From Lysobacter daejeonensis GH1-9 (GTDB lineage: Bacteria; Pseudomonadota; Gammaproteobacteria; Xanthomonadales; Xanthomonadaceae): 64,000 nucleotides of DNA. Both the position numbers and the translations under genes were made by a program. The first letter of the stretch is position 1. The number at the start of each line of letters is the position of its first letter. The notes beneath the pieces are model-generated. The model was not told the DNA's origin and searched no databases. It was given only the letters and a program-made list of their open reading frames with translations. The stretch spans positions 186,001 to 250,000 of the forward strand of contig NZ_AVPU01000001.1 in assembly GCF_000768355.1 (NCBI RefSeq). Direction: 5' to 3'. Positions 28,044 through 37,778 of this stretch are shown piece by piece.

Positions 28044-28925
28044 TCAGACTGCCGGGTCGAGGGCTTCGGCCGCTTCCAGGGTGTTCTGCATCAGGGTGGC
28101 CACGGTCATCGGGCCCACGCCCCCCGGCACGGGGGTGATCCAGCTGGCGCGCTGGGCGGCTGCGTCGAAACCGACGTCGCCCACCAGGCGGCCGTCGTCC
28201 AGGCGGTTGATACCCACGTCGATGACCACTGCGCCCGGCTTGACCCACTCGCCCGGGATCAGGCCGGGGCGGCCCACGGCCACCACCAGGATGTCGGCGC
28301 CGCGCACGGCGGCTTCCAGCACTTCAGGCGGAGTGAACTTGTGGCAGCTGGTCACGGTGCAGCCGGCAATCAGCAACTCGAGCGCCATCGGGCGGCCCAC
28401 GTGGTTGGACACGCCAACGATGGTTGCGCTCTGCCCGCGCACGGGCTTGTCGGTATAGGCCAGCAGCGTGGTGATCCCCCGCGGCGTGCACGGACGCAAG
28501 CCGAACTGGCGCAGCGCCAGATGGCCGACGTTTTCCGGATGGAAGCCATCCACGTCCTTGCGCGGATCGATGCGGTGGATCAGCTGCGTGGCGTCGCGAC
28601 GGTCCGGCAGCGGCAGTTGCACCAGGATGCCGTGCACTTCCGGGTTGGTGTTGAGCCGGTCGATCAGCGCCAGCAGTTCCTCGTCGCTGGTATCGGCCGG
28701 CAGGTCGAAGTCGATCGCACGGATACCCACCTTTTCGGCCGCACGACGCTTGTTGCGCACGTACACGGCCGACGCCGGGTCGTTGCCCACCAGCACCACG
28801 GCCAGCCCGGGACGCGCCTTGCCGGCCGCGACGCGCGCATCCACCCTCGCCTTGAGGTTGTCGAGCAGATCATCGGCAATGCGCTTGCCGTCAAGGATGC
28901 GGGCGGGGGCTTGGGAAGCCGTCAT
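28044..28925 (-). CDS. folD: Bifunctional methylenetetrahydrofolate dehydrogenase/cyclohydrolase
   Basis: A 293-residue enzyme interconverting 5,10-methylene-, methenyl- and 10-formyl-tetrahydrofolate with NADP. Landmarks are the catalytic Lys in [66 protein letters not shown] and [16 protein letters not shown]. The usual VGRSNIVGKP loop reads [10 protein letters not shown] here. The ATG at 28925 is used because upstream in-frame codons add 22 residues absent from the family. Confidence 0.95.
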   Translation of the reverse strand: MTASQAPARILDGKRIADDLLDNLKARVDARVAAGKARPGLAVVLVGNDPASAVYVRNKRRAAEKVGIRAIDFDLPADTSDEELLALIDRLNTNPEVHGILVQLPLPDRRDATQLIHRIDPRKDVDGFHPENVGHLALRQFGLRPCTPRGITTLLAYTDKPVRGQSATIVGVSNHVGRPMALELLIAGCTVTSCHKFTPPEVLEAAVRGADILVVAVGRPGLIPGEWVKPGAVVIDVGINRLDDGRLVGDVGFDAAAQRASWITPVPGGVGPMTVATLMQNTLEAAEALDPAV

Positions 28926-29009
28926 GCGATGGTCCGGGGAACAGGTGCGGCCGCGCATTATCGCATCCCGCGCGGCCATCTGGCCGGACACCCCTGGCCT
29001 CCAGGCCTT

Positions 29010-30137
29010 TCAGTGCGCCGAACAGAAAGCCTGGTAGTCGATGTATCCCGGGAACGGCAGGCCTGCCCGACACACCGGACAGTCCGGGTCAGGAGTCAGG
29101 CGTGTCTCGCGGAAGCGCATGGCCAGCGCGTCGAAGTGCAGCAGGCGACCGGTCAATGGCTCGCCAATGCCAAGGAGCAACTTCAGCACTTCGGTGGCCT
29201 GCAGCATGCCGATGACGCCCGGCAGCACACCCAGCACCCCGGCTTCGGCGCAGTTGGGCGCCGCCTCAGGCGGAGGGGGCTCGGGGAAGAGGCAGCGGTA
29301 GCACGGCGCCACGCCCCGCTGGCGTCCCGCATCGAACACGCTCACCTGCCCTTCGAACCGATGCACCGCGCCATAAACCAGCGGTTTTGCCAGCTTGATG
29401 CAGGCGTCGTTGAGCAGGTAGCGCACCGGGAAATTGTCGCCACCGTCGAGCACGACGTCGGCATCGGCAATCAGCGCCTCGACGTTCTGGCTGGTGATGC
29501 GCTGGGGCAGCACCTCGACCGCAATGCTGGGGTTGAGGGCGGTCAGTGCGATCCGCGCGGATTCGACCTTGGGCACGCCCACCCGCGCTTCGGTGTGCAG
29601 GATCTGCCGTTGCAGGTTGCTGCGGTCGACCATGTCATCGTCGGCCAGCATCAGGTGCCCCACGCCCGCTGCGGCCAGGTAGAACGCCGCGGGTGACCCG
29701 AGCCCGCCTGCGCCGACCACCGCCACGCGTGCGGCCTGCAGCTTCCGCTGCCCCGCTTCGCCCACTTCCGGCAGGCGCAGGTGGCGTGAGTAGCGGTCGT
29801 AGAAGTCCCGGTCGCCTTCCGGCACGGTGACGGGAAGTCCTTCCGCCATCCAGCGCGCGGTACCGCCCTCGACGGAGACCACCTGGCGGTAGCCCGCCGC
29901 CACAAGCACTTCGGCGCAGCGCAGGGAGCGGCTGCCAGCCTGGCAGATCAGCATGACCTCGGCACCGCGGTCGGGCAGTACCCCGATGGGGTCCGTTTCG
30001 ACCGTGGTACGGCTGACGCACAGGGCGTCCGTAGCATGGCCGGTAGCGTGCTCATGCGGCTCGCGAACGTCCACCAGCAGGACGCCGCGTTGCTGCCGCT
30101 GCCGGGCTTCGGCGGGGGTGATCGTCTCGACGCTCAT
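29010..30137 (-). CDS. moeB: Rhodanese-MoeB/ThiF fusion (sulfur-carrier adenylyltransferase)
   Basis: A 375-residue two-domain protein. Residues 1-105 form a rhodanese domain with active-site Cys65 in LICQAGSRSLR. Residues about 111-375 form the E1-like adenylyltransferase: YDRYSRHLRLPEVGEAGQ, nucleotide loop VVGAGGLGSPAAFYLA, DDDMVDRSNLQRQILH, and zinc Cys pairs CYRC and CPVC. It should adenylate the C-terminal glycine of MoaD or ThiS and may also hand over persulfide sulfur. In MOCS3 and MoeZ the rhodanese domain is at the C-terminus; here it is N-terminal. Target MoaD versus ThiS cannot be told from the context. Confidence 0.88.
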   Translation of the reverse strand: MSVETITPAEARQRQQRGVLLVDVREPHEHATGHATDALCVSRTTVETDPIGVLPDRGAEVMLICQAGSRSLRCAEVLVAAGYRQVVSVEGGTARWMAEGLPVTVPEGDRDFYDRYSRHLRLPEVGEAGQRKLQAARVAVVGAGGLGSPAAFYLAAAGVGHLMLADDDMVDRSNLQRQILHTEARVGVPKVESARIALTALNPSIAVEVLPQRITSQNVEALIADADVVLDGGDNFPVRYLLNDACIKLAKPLVYGAVHRFEGQVSVFDAGRQRGVAPCYRCLFPEPPPPEAAPNCAEAGVLGVLPGVIGMLQATEVLKLLLGIGEPLTGRLLHFDALAMRFRETRLTPDPDCPVCRAGLPFPGYIDYQAFCSAH

Positions 30138-30162
30138 GGCGGCATTATCCGCCTTTACGCCC

Positions 30163-31566
30163 TTACTTGCCGCGGCGCTTCACGTGGCGGATCAGACGCT
30201 TCTTCTTGGCGATCTGGCGCTCGGTCAGCACGTTCTTCTTGCCTTCGTACGGGTTGGTGCCTTCCTTGAAGACAAACTTCACCGGGGTGCCGACCAGCTT
30301 GAACCGCTTGCGGAAGAAGTTCTCCAGGTAGCGCTTGTACGAGTCGCTCAGCGTGCGCAGGCGGGTGCCGTGCACGACGAAGGTGGGCGGATTGGTCCCG
30401 GCCGGGTGGCAGAAGCGGAGCTTGGCCACGTGCCCGCGCACGACCGGCGGTGGGTTGCTTTCGTAGGCGATTTCCATCGCCTTGGTCGCTTCGCTGGTGC
30501 CGAACTCGTGCGTCGCCGACGCATGGGCACGGTGGATGGCCGCGAACAGCTCGCGCAGGCCAGAGCCGTGCTTGGCACTGATGCGCACCGCTTCGGCCCA
30601 TTCGACAAAGGACAGCTTGCGGATCAACAGCGCCTCGGCCTGCTGGCGCTGGTAGTCGGTCTGCCCATCCCACTTGTTGACGGCGACGACCAGCGCGCGA
30701 CCGGCGTCCAGGGCGTAGCCCAGCACGCTGGCGTCCTGGTCGGTTACGCCCTCGCCCGCATCCAGCATCACCACGGCCACCTGGCATTGCTCGATGGCCT
30801 GCAGGGTCTTGACGATGGAGAACTTCTCCACCGCCTCTTCCACCTTGGACTTGCGGCGCAGGCCGGCGGTGTCGATCAGGCGGTACAGGCGGCCGTCGCG
30901 CTCCATGTCGATGGCTACCGAGTCACGGGTGGTGCCCGGCACGTCGGATGCGATCATCCGCTCCTCGCCCAGCAGGCGGTTCACGAGCGTCGACTTGCCC
31001 ACGTTCGGACGGCCGATGAAGGCCACGCGAATGCGATTGGGGTCGTTGTCCAGCGCCTCGGCGGCGCCCTCTTCCGGCAGCTTGCCCAGCACGCGCTCGA
31101 TGAGCGTGTCGATGCCTTGGCGGTGCGCGGACGAGGTGGCATGGACCTCGCTGATGCCATAGCGGACGAACTCGCTGATGGCCGCCTGCACGTCGAGGCC
31201 GTCGGTCTTGTTGACGATCAACATCGTCGGACGGGCCGCCTTGCGCAGCCATGCCAGGATCTCGTCGTCCAGCGCGGAGGGCCCTTCGCGGCCGTCCACG
31301 ACGAACAGCACCAGGTCGGCCTCCTCGGCGGCGGCGCGGGCCTGGCGGGTGGTGGCACCGGCCAAGCCCTCACCCTCACCGGCGATGCCGCCGGTATCCA
31401 CCACCATGAACGGGCGCTGCCCTTCCGGGCGGCAAACGCCGTAGTGACGGTCGCGCGTGACGCCCGGCTGGTCGTGCACAAGCGCGTCCCTGCTGCGGGT
31501 CAGCGCGTTGAACAGCGTGGATTTTCCGACGTTGGGACGACCAACGAGCGCGACGAGCGGAAGCAT
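30163..31566 (-). CDS. der: Ribosome biogenesis GTPase Der (EngA)
   Basis: A 467-residue protein with two tandem GTPase domains, each starting [10 protein letters not shown] (residue 8 and about residue 185), with DTAG-like switch regions (VDTGG and IDTAG) and NKTD/NKWD specificity motifs. A KH-like domain and a Lys/Arg tail ([14 protein letters not shown]) follow. Der acts in 50S subunit maturation. It is downstream of bamB, as in most gammaproteobacteria, but a strong terminator lies between them. Confidence 0.96.
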   Translation of the reverse strand: MLPLVALVGRPNVGKSTLFNALTRSRDALVHDQPGVTRDRHYGVCRPEGQRPFMVVDTGGIAGEGEGLAGATTRQARAAAEEADLVLFVVDGREGPSALDDEILAWLRKAARPTMLIVNKTDGLDVQAAISEFVRYGISEVHATSSAHRQGIDTLIERVLGKLPEEGAAEALDNDPNRIRVAFIGRPNVGKSTLVNRLLGEERMIASDVPGTTRDSVAIDMERDGRLYRLIDTAGLRRKSKVEEAVEKFSIVKTLQAIEQCQVAVVMLDAGEGVTDQDASVLGYALDAGRALVVAVNKWDGQTDYQRQQAEALLIRKLSFVEWAEAVRISAKHGSGLRELFAAIHRAHASATHEFGTSEATKAMEIAYESNPPPVVRGHVAKLRFCHPAGTNPPTFVVHGTRLRTLSDSYKRYLENFFRKRFKLVGTPVKFVFKEGTNPYEGKKNVLTERQIAKKKRLIRHVKRRGK

Positions 31567-31574
31567 CGAAACCT

Positions 31575-31619
31575 ACCCGATCAAAAACGAAACGACCCCG
31601 GTCCCATACAGGACCGGGG
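31575..31619 (-). terminator. Intrinsic terminator between bamB and der
   Basis: CCCCGGTCC and GGACCGGGG form a perfect nine-base stem with a six-base loop, followed on the minus strand by TCGTTTCGTTTTTG. A second hairpin (GCCGGGC/GCCCGGC, 31626-31643) lies between it and the bamB stop. der may therefore be expressed by readthrough or from its own promoter. Confidence 0.75.
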
Positions 31620-31648
31620 CTTGAGGCCGGGCAGACGCCCGGCAGGCC

Positions 31649-32857
31649 TTACTGGCCGAGGCGGAAAGCGGTCAGTTCGCCGTCCACGTTCTGCGCGACG
31701 AGGATACCGTCAACCACCACCGGGGTGGCGCGCAGGGTGGTGCCGCCCATGCGGGCGCGTGCGGCAAACTCGCCGTTGTCCAGGCGCAGCCAGTGCAGGT
31801 AGCCATCGTAATCGCCCACCACGGCGTAGTCGCCCTGAACCGCCGGTGCAGTCAGGCTGCGGCGGGCCAGGCCGGGTTGCTGCCACAAGGCGTTACCGCC
31901 GGCCTTGTCGAGCGCATAGACGGTGCCATTGGGCGACGAGATCACGAGCCGGTCGGACGCATTGCCCAGCGCCCCGGCACCGCCGTGGTTGCTGGCCCAC
32001 ATCGGGCGACCACTGGGGCCGTCGATGGCGATGGTCTGCTGCTTGTAGCTGGTGGCATAAACGGTGGTGCCATCCAACAGCGGCGATCCGTCAACATCCG
32101 CCATGCGGTCCAGCTCGGTGCGGCCATCCTGCTCGGCCACGGCCTGTTCCCACAGTGCGCGGCCGTCAGCCATCGCCAGCGTCGAAATGGTGCCGTCATC
32201 GTTGCCTACGAACACCACACCAGGCCCCAGCGTAGGCGCGTCGTTGCCGCGCACCGTCAGCGTGGGCAGGTCGTGATTCCAGAACCAACGCCGTTCGCCC
32301 GTGGCGGCATCCAGCGCGGTGACCCGACCATCGTTGGAGCGGATGAACACCAGGCCCTGGCCCACCGCAGGCGGTGCGACCACTTCCGCCGTCACCTTTG
32401 CCTGCCACTTTTCCGTTCCGGTGGCGGCGTCGAGCGCGATGACCTCGCCATCCAGCCCGCCGACCACGACCAGCCCGTCGCCCGCACCCGGGCCGCCGGT
32501 CAATTCTTTCTTGGTTTCGTGCCTCCACACCAGCTTGCCGGTCTGCAGGTCAAACGCGCGCACACCGCCTTCGACCGCGGCAGCGTAGACGCGGCCGTCG
32601 ACCACCGCGGGGCGCTGGCCCACGCCCATACGGCCCTCGCCCTTGCCGGCGTTGGCCGACCAGAGCTTGGACACGGCCACGGTCGGGGTGATGTCCGTAA
32701 GCGCGAGGGGCTCGTTGGGCTTTTCATCGCCCTTCTTGCCACCGAACCAGCCCTTGACGGTGGAGCAGCCCGCCAGCGCCAGCGCGCAGCCCAGCACCAG
32801 CGAAACGCGCACGACGGTCGTCGAGCCGGAGCGGCCCACGTGGGAGTTCGACTTCAT
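31649..32857 (-). CDS. bamB: Outer membrane protein assembly factor BamB
   Basis: A 402-residue lipoprotein of the BAM complex. The lipobox LAGC puts the acylated Cys at residue 31. The mature part is an eight-bladed PQQ-type beta-propeller with repeated motifs such as DGRVYAAAVEGGVRAFDLQTGKLVW and DGRVTALDAATGERRW. BamB promotes substrate hand-over to BamA. The start overlaps the yfgM stop (ATGA). Confidence 0.94.
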   Translation of the reverse strand: MKSNSHVGRSGSTTVVRVSLVLGCALALAGCSTVKGWFGGKKGDEKPNEPLALTDITPTVAVSKLWSANAGKGEGRMGVGQRPAVVDGRVYAAAVEGGVRAFDLQTGKLVWRHETKKELTGGPGAGDGLVVVGGLDGEVIALDAATGTEKWQAKVTAEVVAPPAVGQGLVFIRSNDGRVTALDAATGERRWFWNHDLPTLTVRGNDAPTLGPGVVFVGNDDGTISTLAMADGRALWEQAVAEQDGRTELDRMADVDGSPLLDGTTVYATSYKQQTIAIDGPSGRPMWASNHGGAGALGNASDRLVISSPNGTVYALDKAGGNALWQQPGLARRSLTAPAVQGDYAVVGDYDGYLHWLRLDNGEFAARARMGGTTLRATPVVVDGILVAQNVDGELTAFRLGQ

Positions 32858-33483
32858 CAGGACTTGGCCTCGCTGGGGGTGGGGGCGCCGCCGACTTCGG
32901 AGCGCTTCAGCTCGAGCAAGCCGCGCTGCGGCGAGCCCACGGCGAGCTTGGTCAGGGCCTGGTCATAGGCCTCGCGGGCCTTGTCCTGCTGCCCGAGTGC
33001 GAGGTGTGCGTCGCCGCGCACTTCAAGGGCTGCAGGCGTGTCGAGCGTGCCGATCAGCTTGAGGGCTTCGTCAGCCTTCTTCGCGTCGATCAGCAGGCGC
33101 GCCAGGCGCTCGTTCACCACTTCAGACAGCGCCGCATCGGTGGCCTTGATGCCGCGAAGCGTGGCGATAGCGGCGTCCACCTGATTGGACTCGACCTGCG
33201 ACTTGGCAAGTTCAAGCGAAGCCAGCGTCGCATAGGCACCTTCGAGCCCCTTGACCTTGGCCGCGGCCTGCTTGTCGCCGCCCTTTGCTGCGTCAACGGC
33301 CGCCTGATAGGCATCAGCCTGCTGCAGCTTCTGCTGGAGCTGGTGGTTCTCCCACCACTTCCATCCGCCAATCGCCGCTAGCCCAAGGGCAATTCCGCCA
33401 ATCAGTGCGCCGCTGTTGCGGCGAAGCCATTCGCGGACGCGTTCACTCTGTTCGTGTTCGTCTAGGAGCTCGTCGATCGCCAT
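32857..33483 (-). CDS. yfgM: YfgM family ancillary SecYEG translocon subunit
   Basis: A 208-residue single-pass membrane protein. MAIDELLDEHEQSERVREWLRRN is the conserved cytoplasmic start, residues 26-42 are the transmembrane segment, and the periplasmic part contains TPR-like repeats (AYATLASLELAKSQVESNQVDAAIATL, DAHLALGQQDKAREAYDQAL). YfgM associates with SecYEG and periplasmic chaperones and influences stress signalling. The ATG at 33483 is chosen by family alignment. It is immediately downstream of rodZ; ispG and hisS, which often lie between, are missing. Confidence 0.9.
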   Translation of the reverse strand: MAIDELLDEHEQSERVREWLRRNSGALIGGIALGLAAIGGWKWWENHQLQQKLQQADAYQAAVDAAKGGDKQAAAKVKGLEGAYATLASLELAKSQVESNQVDAAIATLRGIKATDAALSEVVNERLARLLIDAKKADEALKLIGTLDTPAALEVRGDAHLALGQQDKAREAYDQALTKLAVGSPQRGLLELKRSEVGGAPTPSEAKS

Positions 33484-33543
33484 GCTGTCTCGCCCCGCCA
33501 GCCGGCTGGGGCCCAAGTGGTTTTGAATGACCCGCGTCGCGGG

Positions 33544-34359
33544 TCAGTCGACCACCGGCGCGAGGGAACCGTCAGAGGATAGCGTAAAGCGCGCCACGTT
33601 CGCTCGGCTGAACGCAGCCAGATCAACCGGCTTGCCGGCTTGCAGCACCTGCGCGGCCGAGGAATTGCCCAGCACGACGCGACCCACCTGGCCGGCCTGG
33701 TAACTGCGGCGCTCACCACTGGTAAGCAGTCCCTTCTCGAGGGTGCTGCCATTGGCGCCATACACCTGCACCCAACTGTCGCCAGAGAAAACCAGTTCCA
33801 GTGCGGGTGCGGCGGCTGCGGCCGGGGGTGTGATCGACGCCATCGACGCGATCACCGGAGTGCGTTGCGCCGGCGTGGACGCTGCGGTCTCGGCCGCGGG
33901 TTGTTCAGGGACCGGGTAGTTGTCCAGCGACTTCACCGTGCCGGCTGAGCCGCCCCCCAGGTGCGAGCGGGACGCAAAGATGACCGGGGCGACAATGACC
34001 ACGGTCAGTGCGATATAGACCGCCCGGCGGCCAGCTTGCTCGGCCATGCGACGCAGCGGGGGCGTATGGGCATGGCTTACAAGTGGCGGCAGTGCGGTGG
34101 GAGCAACGTGCCGCTGCTGCAGTTGCGGCTCCAGGTCGACACCCAGCAGGCGCGCATAACTGCGGAGCTGCCCGCGGATGAAGACCTCGGCGCCCAGGGA
34201 TTCCCAGTTTTCGGCCTCAATGGCCTCAACCACCCGGATCGGCATCTTGCTGCGACTGGATACCGTCTCGATCGAGAGTCCGGCGGCGTTCCGTGCCTGC
34301 CTAAGTTGCTCACCACAACCCGTGAAAACATCAGCCACGACGTGCCCCGACAGTTTCAT
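33544..34359 (-). CDS. rodZ: RodZ-like cytoskeletal/helix-turn-helix protein
   Basis: A 271-residue protein. Residues 14-75 are an Xre-type helix-turn-helix (LRQARNAAGLSIETVSSRSKMPIRVVEAIEAENW, then VFIRGQLRSYARLLG) with the RodZ pattern that binds MreB. A basic segment and one transmembrane helix follow at about 113-130. The periplasmic part has an Ala/Pro-rich linker and a C-terminal DUF4115-type beta domain (LELVFSGDSWVQVYGANGSTL). It helps set rod shape. The ATG overlaps the pilF stop by four bases. Confidence 0.88.
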   Translation of the reverse strand: MKLSGHVVADVFTGCGEQLRQARNAAGLSIETVSSRSKMPIRVVEAIEAENWESLGAEVFIRGQLRSYARLLGVDLEPQLQQRHVAPTALPPLVSHAHTPPLRRMAEQAGRRAVYIALTVVIVAPVIFASRSHLGGGSAGTVKSLDNYPVPEQPAAETAASTPAQRTPVIASMASITPPAAAAAPALELVFSGDSWVQVYGANGSTLEKGLLTSGERRSYQAGQVGRVVLGNSSAAQVLQAGKPVDLAAFSRANVARFTLSSDGSLAPVVD

Positions 34360-35186
34360 CGCCTGTTGATATCCCCTGAATTAGAGTCCGGCACGGCCGG
34401 AAACTCCACCCGTATTTGCTGAACGTACTTGGCCGCGGCGGCCTTGTCGCCCAGTTTTTCCTCAATTTGTGACGCAAGCTCCAAGGCGCGCCGATCCGCA
34501 GGGCCTGCAGCGAGACGCCGTTCCGAAAATGCGCGGGCTTCGAAGGCACGCCCCGCCAGGAACTCACGCTCGGCCATCGCCGCCAGCGCCACCACGTTGA
34601 CCGGATCCACCTCGAGCGCCTGTCGCAGCAATTGTTCCGACTGCCCGGGCATTCCGCCCTTGTCGGCGCAGACGCCCGCGTTCGCCAGTGCCGCGCCAGG
34701 CGTTGCATAACCTGGCGCCGCGGCCGCTCGTTCAAACAGCGGCATGGCCTCGACCGCCCGCCCTGCCGAACACAGCCAAGCAGCGTAATTGTTCAACATG
34801 ACACCTGTGTCAGGGGCCAGGTCGAGGGCGCGACGGTAGTGCTCGCCCGCCTTCGCCGCCTGCCCCCGCCGGTCGGCCACCAGCGCCAGGAGCGTCTGCG
34901 CAGGCGCGGAACGAGGATCGATCCGCGCCGCCTTGCGGGCTGAATCGTCAGCAGCCTCCAGATCGCCCGCCAGAAGCGCTTGCTGGCCGCGCTGGACCAG
35001 CGCTGTGGAATCAGGCGCCTGGCGGCGCAGCTCGACCTCGTGCGCGGTCCGGTCAAAATCGCGGCGGCGCGGGTCGGGCTTGACGAAATCAAGACGGTTG
35101 CAGCCAGCCAGCACCGCCACCACCCCTGTCAGCGCGATCGCGATGCGCGTGACATGGTTGGCGATGCCACGCGGCTCAGGCTGCAT
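34356..35186 (-). CDS. pilF: Type IV pilus biogenesis lipoprotein PilF/PilW (TPR)
   Basis: A 276-residue lipoprotein with lipobox LAGC and acylated Cys29. About five TPR units follow ([84 protein letters not shown]). PilF-type pilotins bring the PilQ secretin to the outer membrane. The start lies 11 bases inside the end of rlmN, so translation is coupled. Confidence 0.88.
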   Translation of the reverse strand: MQPEPRGIANHVTRIAIALTGVVAVLAGCNRLDFVKPDPRRRDFDRTAHEVELRRQAPDSTALVQRGQQALLAGDLEAADDSARKAARIDPRSAPAQTLLALVADRRGQAAKAGEHYRRALDLAPDTGVMLNNYAAWLCSAGRAVEAMPLFERAAAAPGYATPGAALANAGVCADKGGMPGQSEQLLRQALEVDPVNVVALAAMAEREFLAGRAFEARAFSERRLAAGPADRRALELASQIEEKLGDKAAAAKYVQQIRVEFPAVPDSNSGDINRR

Positions 35187-36456
35187 CGTCCACGCCCTGA
35201 GCCTGGAGTTGCTTGCGGAATTCGGCTTGGCGCCGGGTGCGATCCATGACCTGCCCCTTCAGCTGGCCACAGGCGGCGTCGATATCGTCGCCGCGCGTGC
35301 GGCGGACGGGGGCGATCAGTCCGGCCTCGTTGAGCAACTTCTGGAAGCTGCGGATTGCCGTTTCGTCGGGTCGCTCGAAGCGCGTGCCCGGGAACGGATT
35401 GAACGGGATCAGGTTGACCTTGGCCGCGTCCTTCATCTGCACCGCGTTGTCGAACTGCCGCATCATCCGCGCCAACGCACGAGCGTGCTGAGGCTGGTCG
35501 TTGACCCCCTTCATCAGGGTGTATTCGAAAGTGACGGACGACTTCTTGCCGCGCGCATAACGCACACAGGCGTCCATCAACTGGTCCAGCGGGTACTTCT
35601 TGTTGAGCGGCACCAGTTCGGTGCGCAACTCGTCGAACGGTGCGTGCAGCGAGACCGCCAGCGACACGTCGCTCTCGGCGGCCAGGCGATCGATCATCGG
35701 CACCATGCCGGCCGTGGACAGCGTGACGCGCTTGTTGGCCAGGCCGTAGCCCAGATCGTCGCGCATGATGCTCATCGCGCGGACGACGTTGTCGAAGTTG
35801 GCCAGCGGCTCGCCCATGCCCATCATCACCACGTTGGTGAGTCTGCGCTGCTGGTGCGGCACGTTGCCCAGGTGGCGCGCCGCAACCCACACCTGGCCGA
35901 TGATCTCGGCGGTGGTCAGGTTGCGATTGAAGCCCTGCGTGGCAGTGGAGCAGAACTGACAGTTGAGCGCGCAGCCCACCTGCGACGACACGCACAGCGT
36001 GCCGCGGCCCTTGTCGGGGATGTAGACCGTCTCGATGGCGTTCTTGGGATCCATGCCGAGCAGCCACTTGTGGGTGCCGTCGGTGGAAGCCTTGTCGAAG
36101 ATCACCTGCGGAACGCGCACTTCTGCGTGCGCCTCGAGCTTGGCGCGCAGCGCCTTGCCCAGGTCGGTCATGTCGGCGAAGTCGGTGACGTAGCGGTGGT
36201 GGATCCACTTCATCACCTGGTGCGCGCGGAACTTCTTCTCGCCCAGCGTTTCCTCGAAGAAACGCTCGAGGGAGGCGCGATCCATGTCGAAGAGGTTCTT
36301 CTTGCCGGCCGCGGGCGCGGCGGCAGGATCTTCCTTCTTCGAGCCGGTCACGATGTTGCCCGTCACGTCCACCTCGACGGGCGCGGTCGCCTGCGCAGCC
36401 GGTGCAACGGGGGCATCGGCAAGCTTGAGGTCGATGGTGGCGCGCGGGGTGGTCAT
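35176..36456 (-). CDS. rlmN: 23S rRNA/tRNA adenine-C2 methyltransferase RlmN
   Basis: A 426-residue radical SAM enzyme methylating A2503 of 23S rRNA and A37 of some tRNAs. The iron-sulfur motif CALNCQFC supplies the three Cys ligands, and [14 protein letters not shown] and [12 protein letters not shown] are RlmN signatures. The methyl-carrying Cys is in [10 protein letters not shown] near the C-terminus. The first 50 residues are an Ala/Pro-rich extension before [20 protein letters not shown], where most family members begin. The ATG at 36456 is used; a start 18 codons further upstream is possible but improbable. Confidence 0.94.
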   Translation of the reverse strand: MTTPRATIDLKLADAPVAPAAQATAPVEVDVTGNIVTGSKKEDPAAAPAAGKKNLFDMDRASLERFFEETLGEKKFRAHQVMKWIHHRYVTDFADMTDLGKALRAKLEAHAEVRVPQVIFDKASTDGTHKWLLGMDPKNAIETVYIPDKGRGTLCVSSQVGCALNCQFCSTATQGFNRNLTTAEIIGQVWVAARHLGNVPHQQRRLTNVVMMGMGEPLANFDNVVRAMSIMRDDLGYGLANKRVTLSTAGMVPMIDRLAAESDVSLAVSLHAPFDELRTELVPLNKKYPLDQLMDACVRYARGKKSSVTFEYTLMKGVNDQPQHARALARMMRQFDNAVQMKDAAKVNLIPFNPFPGTRFERPDETAIRSFQKLLNEAGLIAPVRRTRGDDIDAACGQLKGQVMDRTRRQAEFRKQLQAQGVDDAA

Positions 36457-36510
36457 GTCGGTTCCTGCTAGGTGTCGGTCGGCTGGCGAACCAGCCGACC
36501 GACGGGTCAA

Positions 36511-36936
36511 TCAACGGGCGTAGACGTCGGTGGCCGGGAAGAAGTACGCGATCTCGATCGCGGCGTTCTCCACGCTGTCCGAACCGTGCACGGCGTTGGC
36601 GTCGATGCTGTCGGCGAAGTCGGCGCGGATGGTGCCGGCGGCGGCTTCCTTCGGGTTGGTGGCGCCCATCAGGTCGCGGTTCTTCTGCATGGCGTTCTCG
36701 CCCTGCAGGACCTGGATCATCACCGGGCCGGAGATCATGAACTCGACCAGCGCGTTGAAGAACGGACGCTCGCGGTGCACGGCGTAGAAGCCTTCCGCTT
36801 CAGCGCGCGAGAGCTGCTTCATCTTGGAAGCGACGACCTTCAGGCCGGCCTTCTCGAAGCGGGTGTAGATCTCGCCGATCACGTTCTTGGCAACGGCATC
36901 GGGCTTGATGATGGACAGGGTGCGCTCCAGCGCCAT
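36511..36936 (-). CDS. ndk: Nucleoside diphosphate kinase
   Basis: A 141-residue enzyme that balances nucleoside triphosphates. It begins [21 protein letters not shown] and has the phospho-His motif NAVHGSDS near residue 117. The length equals that of other bacterial Ndk. A GGAGA ribosome-binding site precedes the ATG at 36936. It heads the ndk-rlmN-pilF-rodZ-yfgM-bamB-der group on the minus strand. Confidence 0.96.
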   Translation of the reverse strand: MALERTLSIIKPDAVAKNVIGEIYTRFEKAGLKVVASKMKQLSRAEAEGFYAVHRERPFFNALVEFMISGPVMIQVLQGENAMQKNRDLMGATNPKEAAAGTIRADFADSIDANAVHGSDSVENAAIEIAYFFPATDVYAR

Positions 36937-36986
36937 GGGAAGTCTCCGGGTAGGCGGGCCGCTGAACTTGAATGGGTTCGCGCCCG

Positions 36987-37023
36987 AGGATAACAGAAAA
37001 ACCCGCGACAAATCGCGGGTTTA
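36987..37023 (-). terminator. Terminator-shaped hairpin upstream of ndk
   Basis: On the minus strand, AAACCCGCGA and TCGCGGGTTT pair around a four-base loop and are followed by TTTTTCTGTT. It is a complete intrinsic terminator placed about 60 bases before ndk. No minus-strand gene lies directly upstream, and a TAGAAT -10-like element at 37043-37048 could start a short transcript that ends here. Confidence 0.65.
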
Positions 37024-37116
37024 GCCAACGAGGCTGAGGTAATTCTAGCGGATTGCGCCGGCAATTTGCAGCCAACGGCGAGGTTTCCATTGACGCCCCG
37101 GCCGCGCGGGTCTAGC

Positions 37117-37134
37117 ATCAAACAAGCGTTTGAT
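37117..37134. promoter_or_regulatory. PsrA-type operator
   Basis: ATCAAAC-AAGC-GTTTGAT is an 18-bp inverted repeat. Its core CAAAC-N4-GTTTG fits the PsrA consensus described in Pseudomonas, (G/C)AAAC-N2-4-GTTT(G/C). It ends 14 bases before the TetR-family gene and so suggests autoregulation and control of the downstream beta-oxidation genes. Confidence 0.78.
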
Positions 37135-37148
37135 TCAGGAATGTATGC

Positions 37149-37769
37149 ATGGCCACCTCCGCTCATTTTTCCACCAAGGACCGCATCTTGGGTGCCGCCG
37201 AGGAACTCTTCGCCCAATTCGGGTTCACGGGCACTTCCCTCCGGCAGGTGACCAGCCTGGCGGACGTGAACATCGCGGCGGTCAACTACCACTTCGGCAG
37301 TAAGGAAAACCTCGTCAACGAGGTTTTCCGTCGACGCATGGACGAGATGAGTGCCAACCGGCTCACAGCGTTGAAGGACGCGCTGGAAAAGCACCCTGGC
37401 GAGTTGGAGCCGATCCTGGCGGCCTTCGTGGAGCCCGCTCTGGCCATGGCCCAGGACCGGCACGGTGGCGGCGCCTTCGTCCGCGTGGTGGCCCGCGCCT
37501 ACGCGGAGAAGAACGACAACCTGCGCAAGTTCCTGTCCGACCACTACGGCCATGTGCTGCGCGACTTCGCCAAGGCCATCGCCACGGCCGTCCCAGGGTT
37601 GAGCAAGGAAGAGCTGTACTGGCGCCTGGACTTCCTGGCCGGTGCGCTGACCTACGCCATGGCCGACTTCGGGCTGATCAAGCGCCCCACGGGCGTCTCC
37701 GAGGCGGCGCACCGCGAACGCGCCGCCCACGAGTTGATCCGCTTCAGCGCCGCCGGCTTCAAAAGCTGA
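37149..37769 (+). CDS. psrA: TetR-family regulator, PsrA-like
   Basis: A 206-residue repressor. Residues 8-55 form the TetR helix-turn-helix (ILGAAEELFAQFGFTGTSLRQVTSLADVNIAAVNYHFGSKENLVNEVF), very close to PsrA of Pseudomonas. The C-terminal ligand domain also follows PsrA (FVRVVARAYAEKNDNLRKFL, YWRLDFLAGALTYAM). PsrA releases DNA upon binding long-chain fatty acids and so induces beta-oxidation genes. AGGA lies eight bases before the ATG. A matching operator lies just upstream, and the fad genes directly downstream. Confidence 0.82.
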   Translation: MATSAHFSTKDRILGAAEELFAQFGFTGTSLRQVTSLADVNIAAVNYHFGSKENLVNEVFRRRMDEMSANRLTALKDALEKHPGELEPILAAFVEPALAMAQDRHGGGAFVRVVARAYAEKNDNLRKFLSDHYGHVLRDFAKAIATAVPGLSKEELYWRLDFLAGALTYAMADFGLIKRPTGVSEAAHRERAAHELIRFSAAGFKS

Positions 37770-37778
37770 CCCCCACCC

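Noticed and set aside
27865-28248. A 127-codon minus-strand frame covering part of the guaB-folD gap
   Set aside because: Half of it lies out of frame inside folD, and the intergenic half has no similarity to any family I know and no ribosome-binding site.
29953-32235. A 760-codon plus-strand frame opposite moeB and der
   Set aside because: The minus-strand proteins are well-conserved housekeeping enzymes; the plus frame has no domain and is His/Gln/Arg-rich as expected for a shadow.
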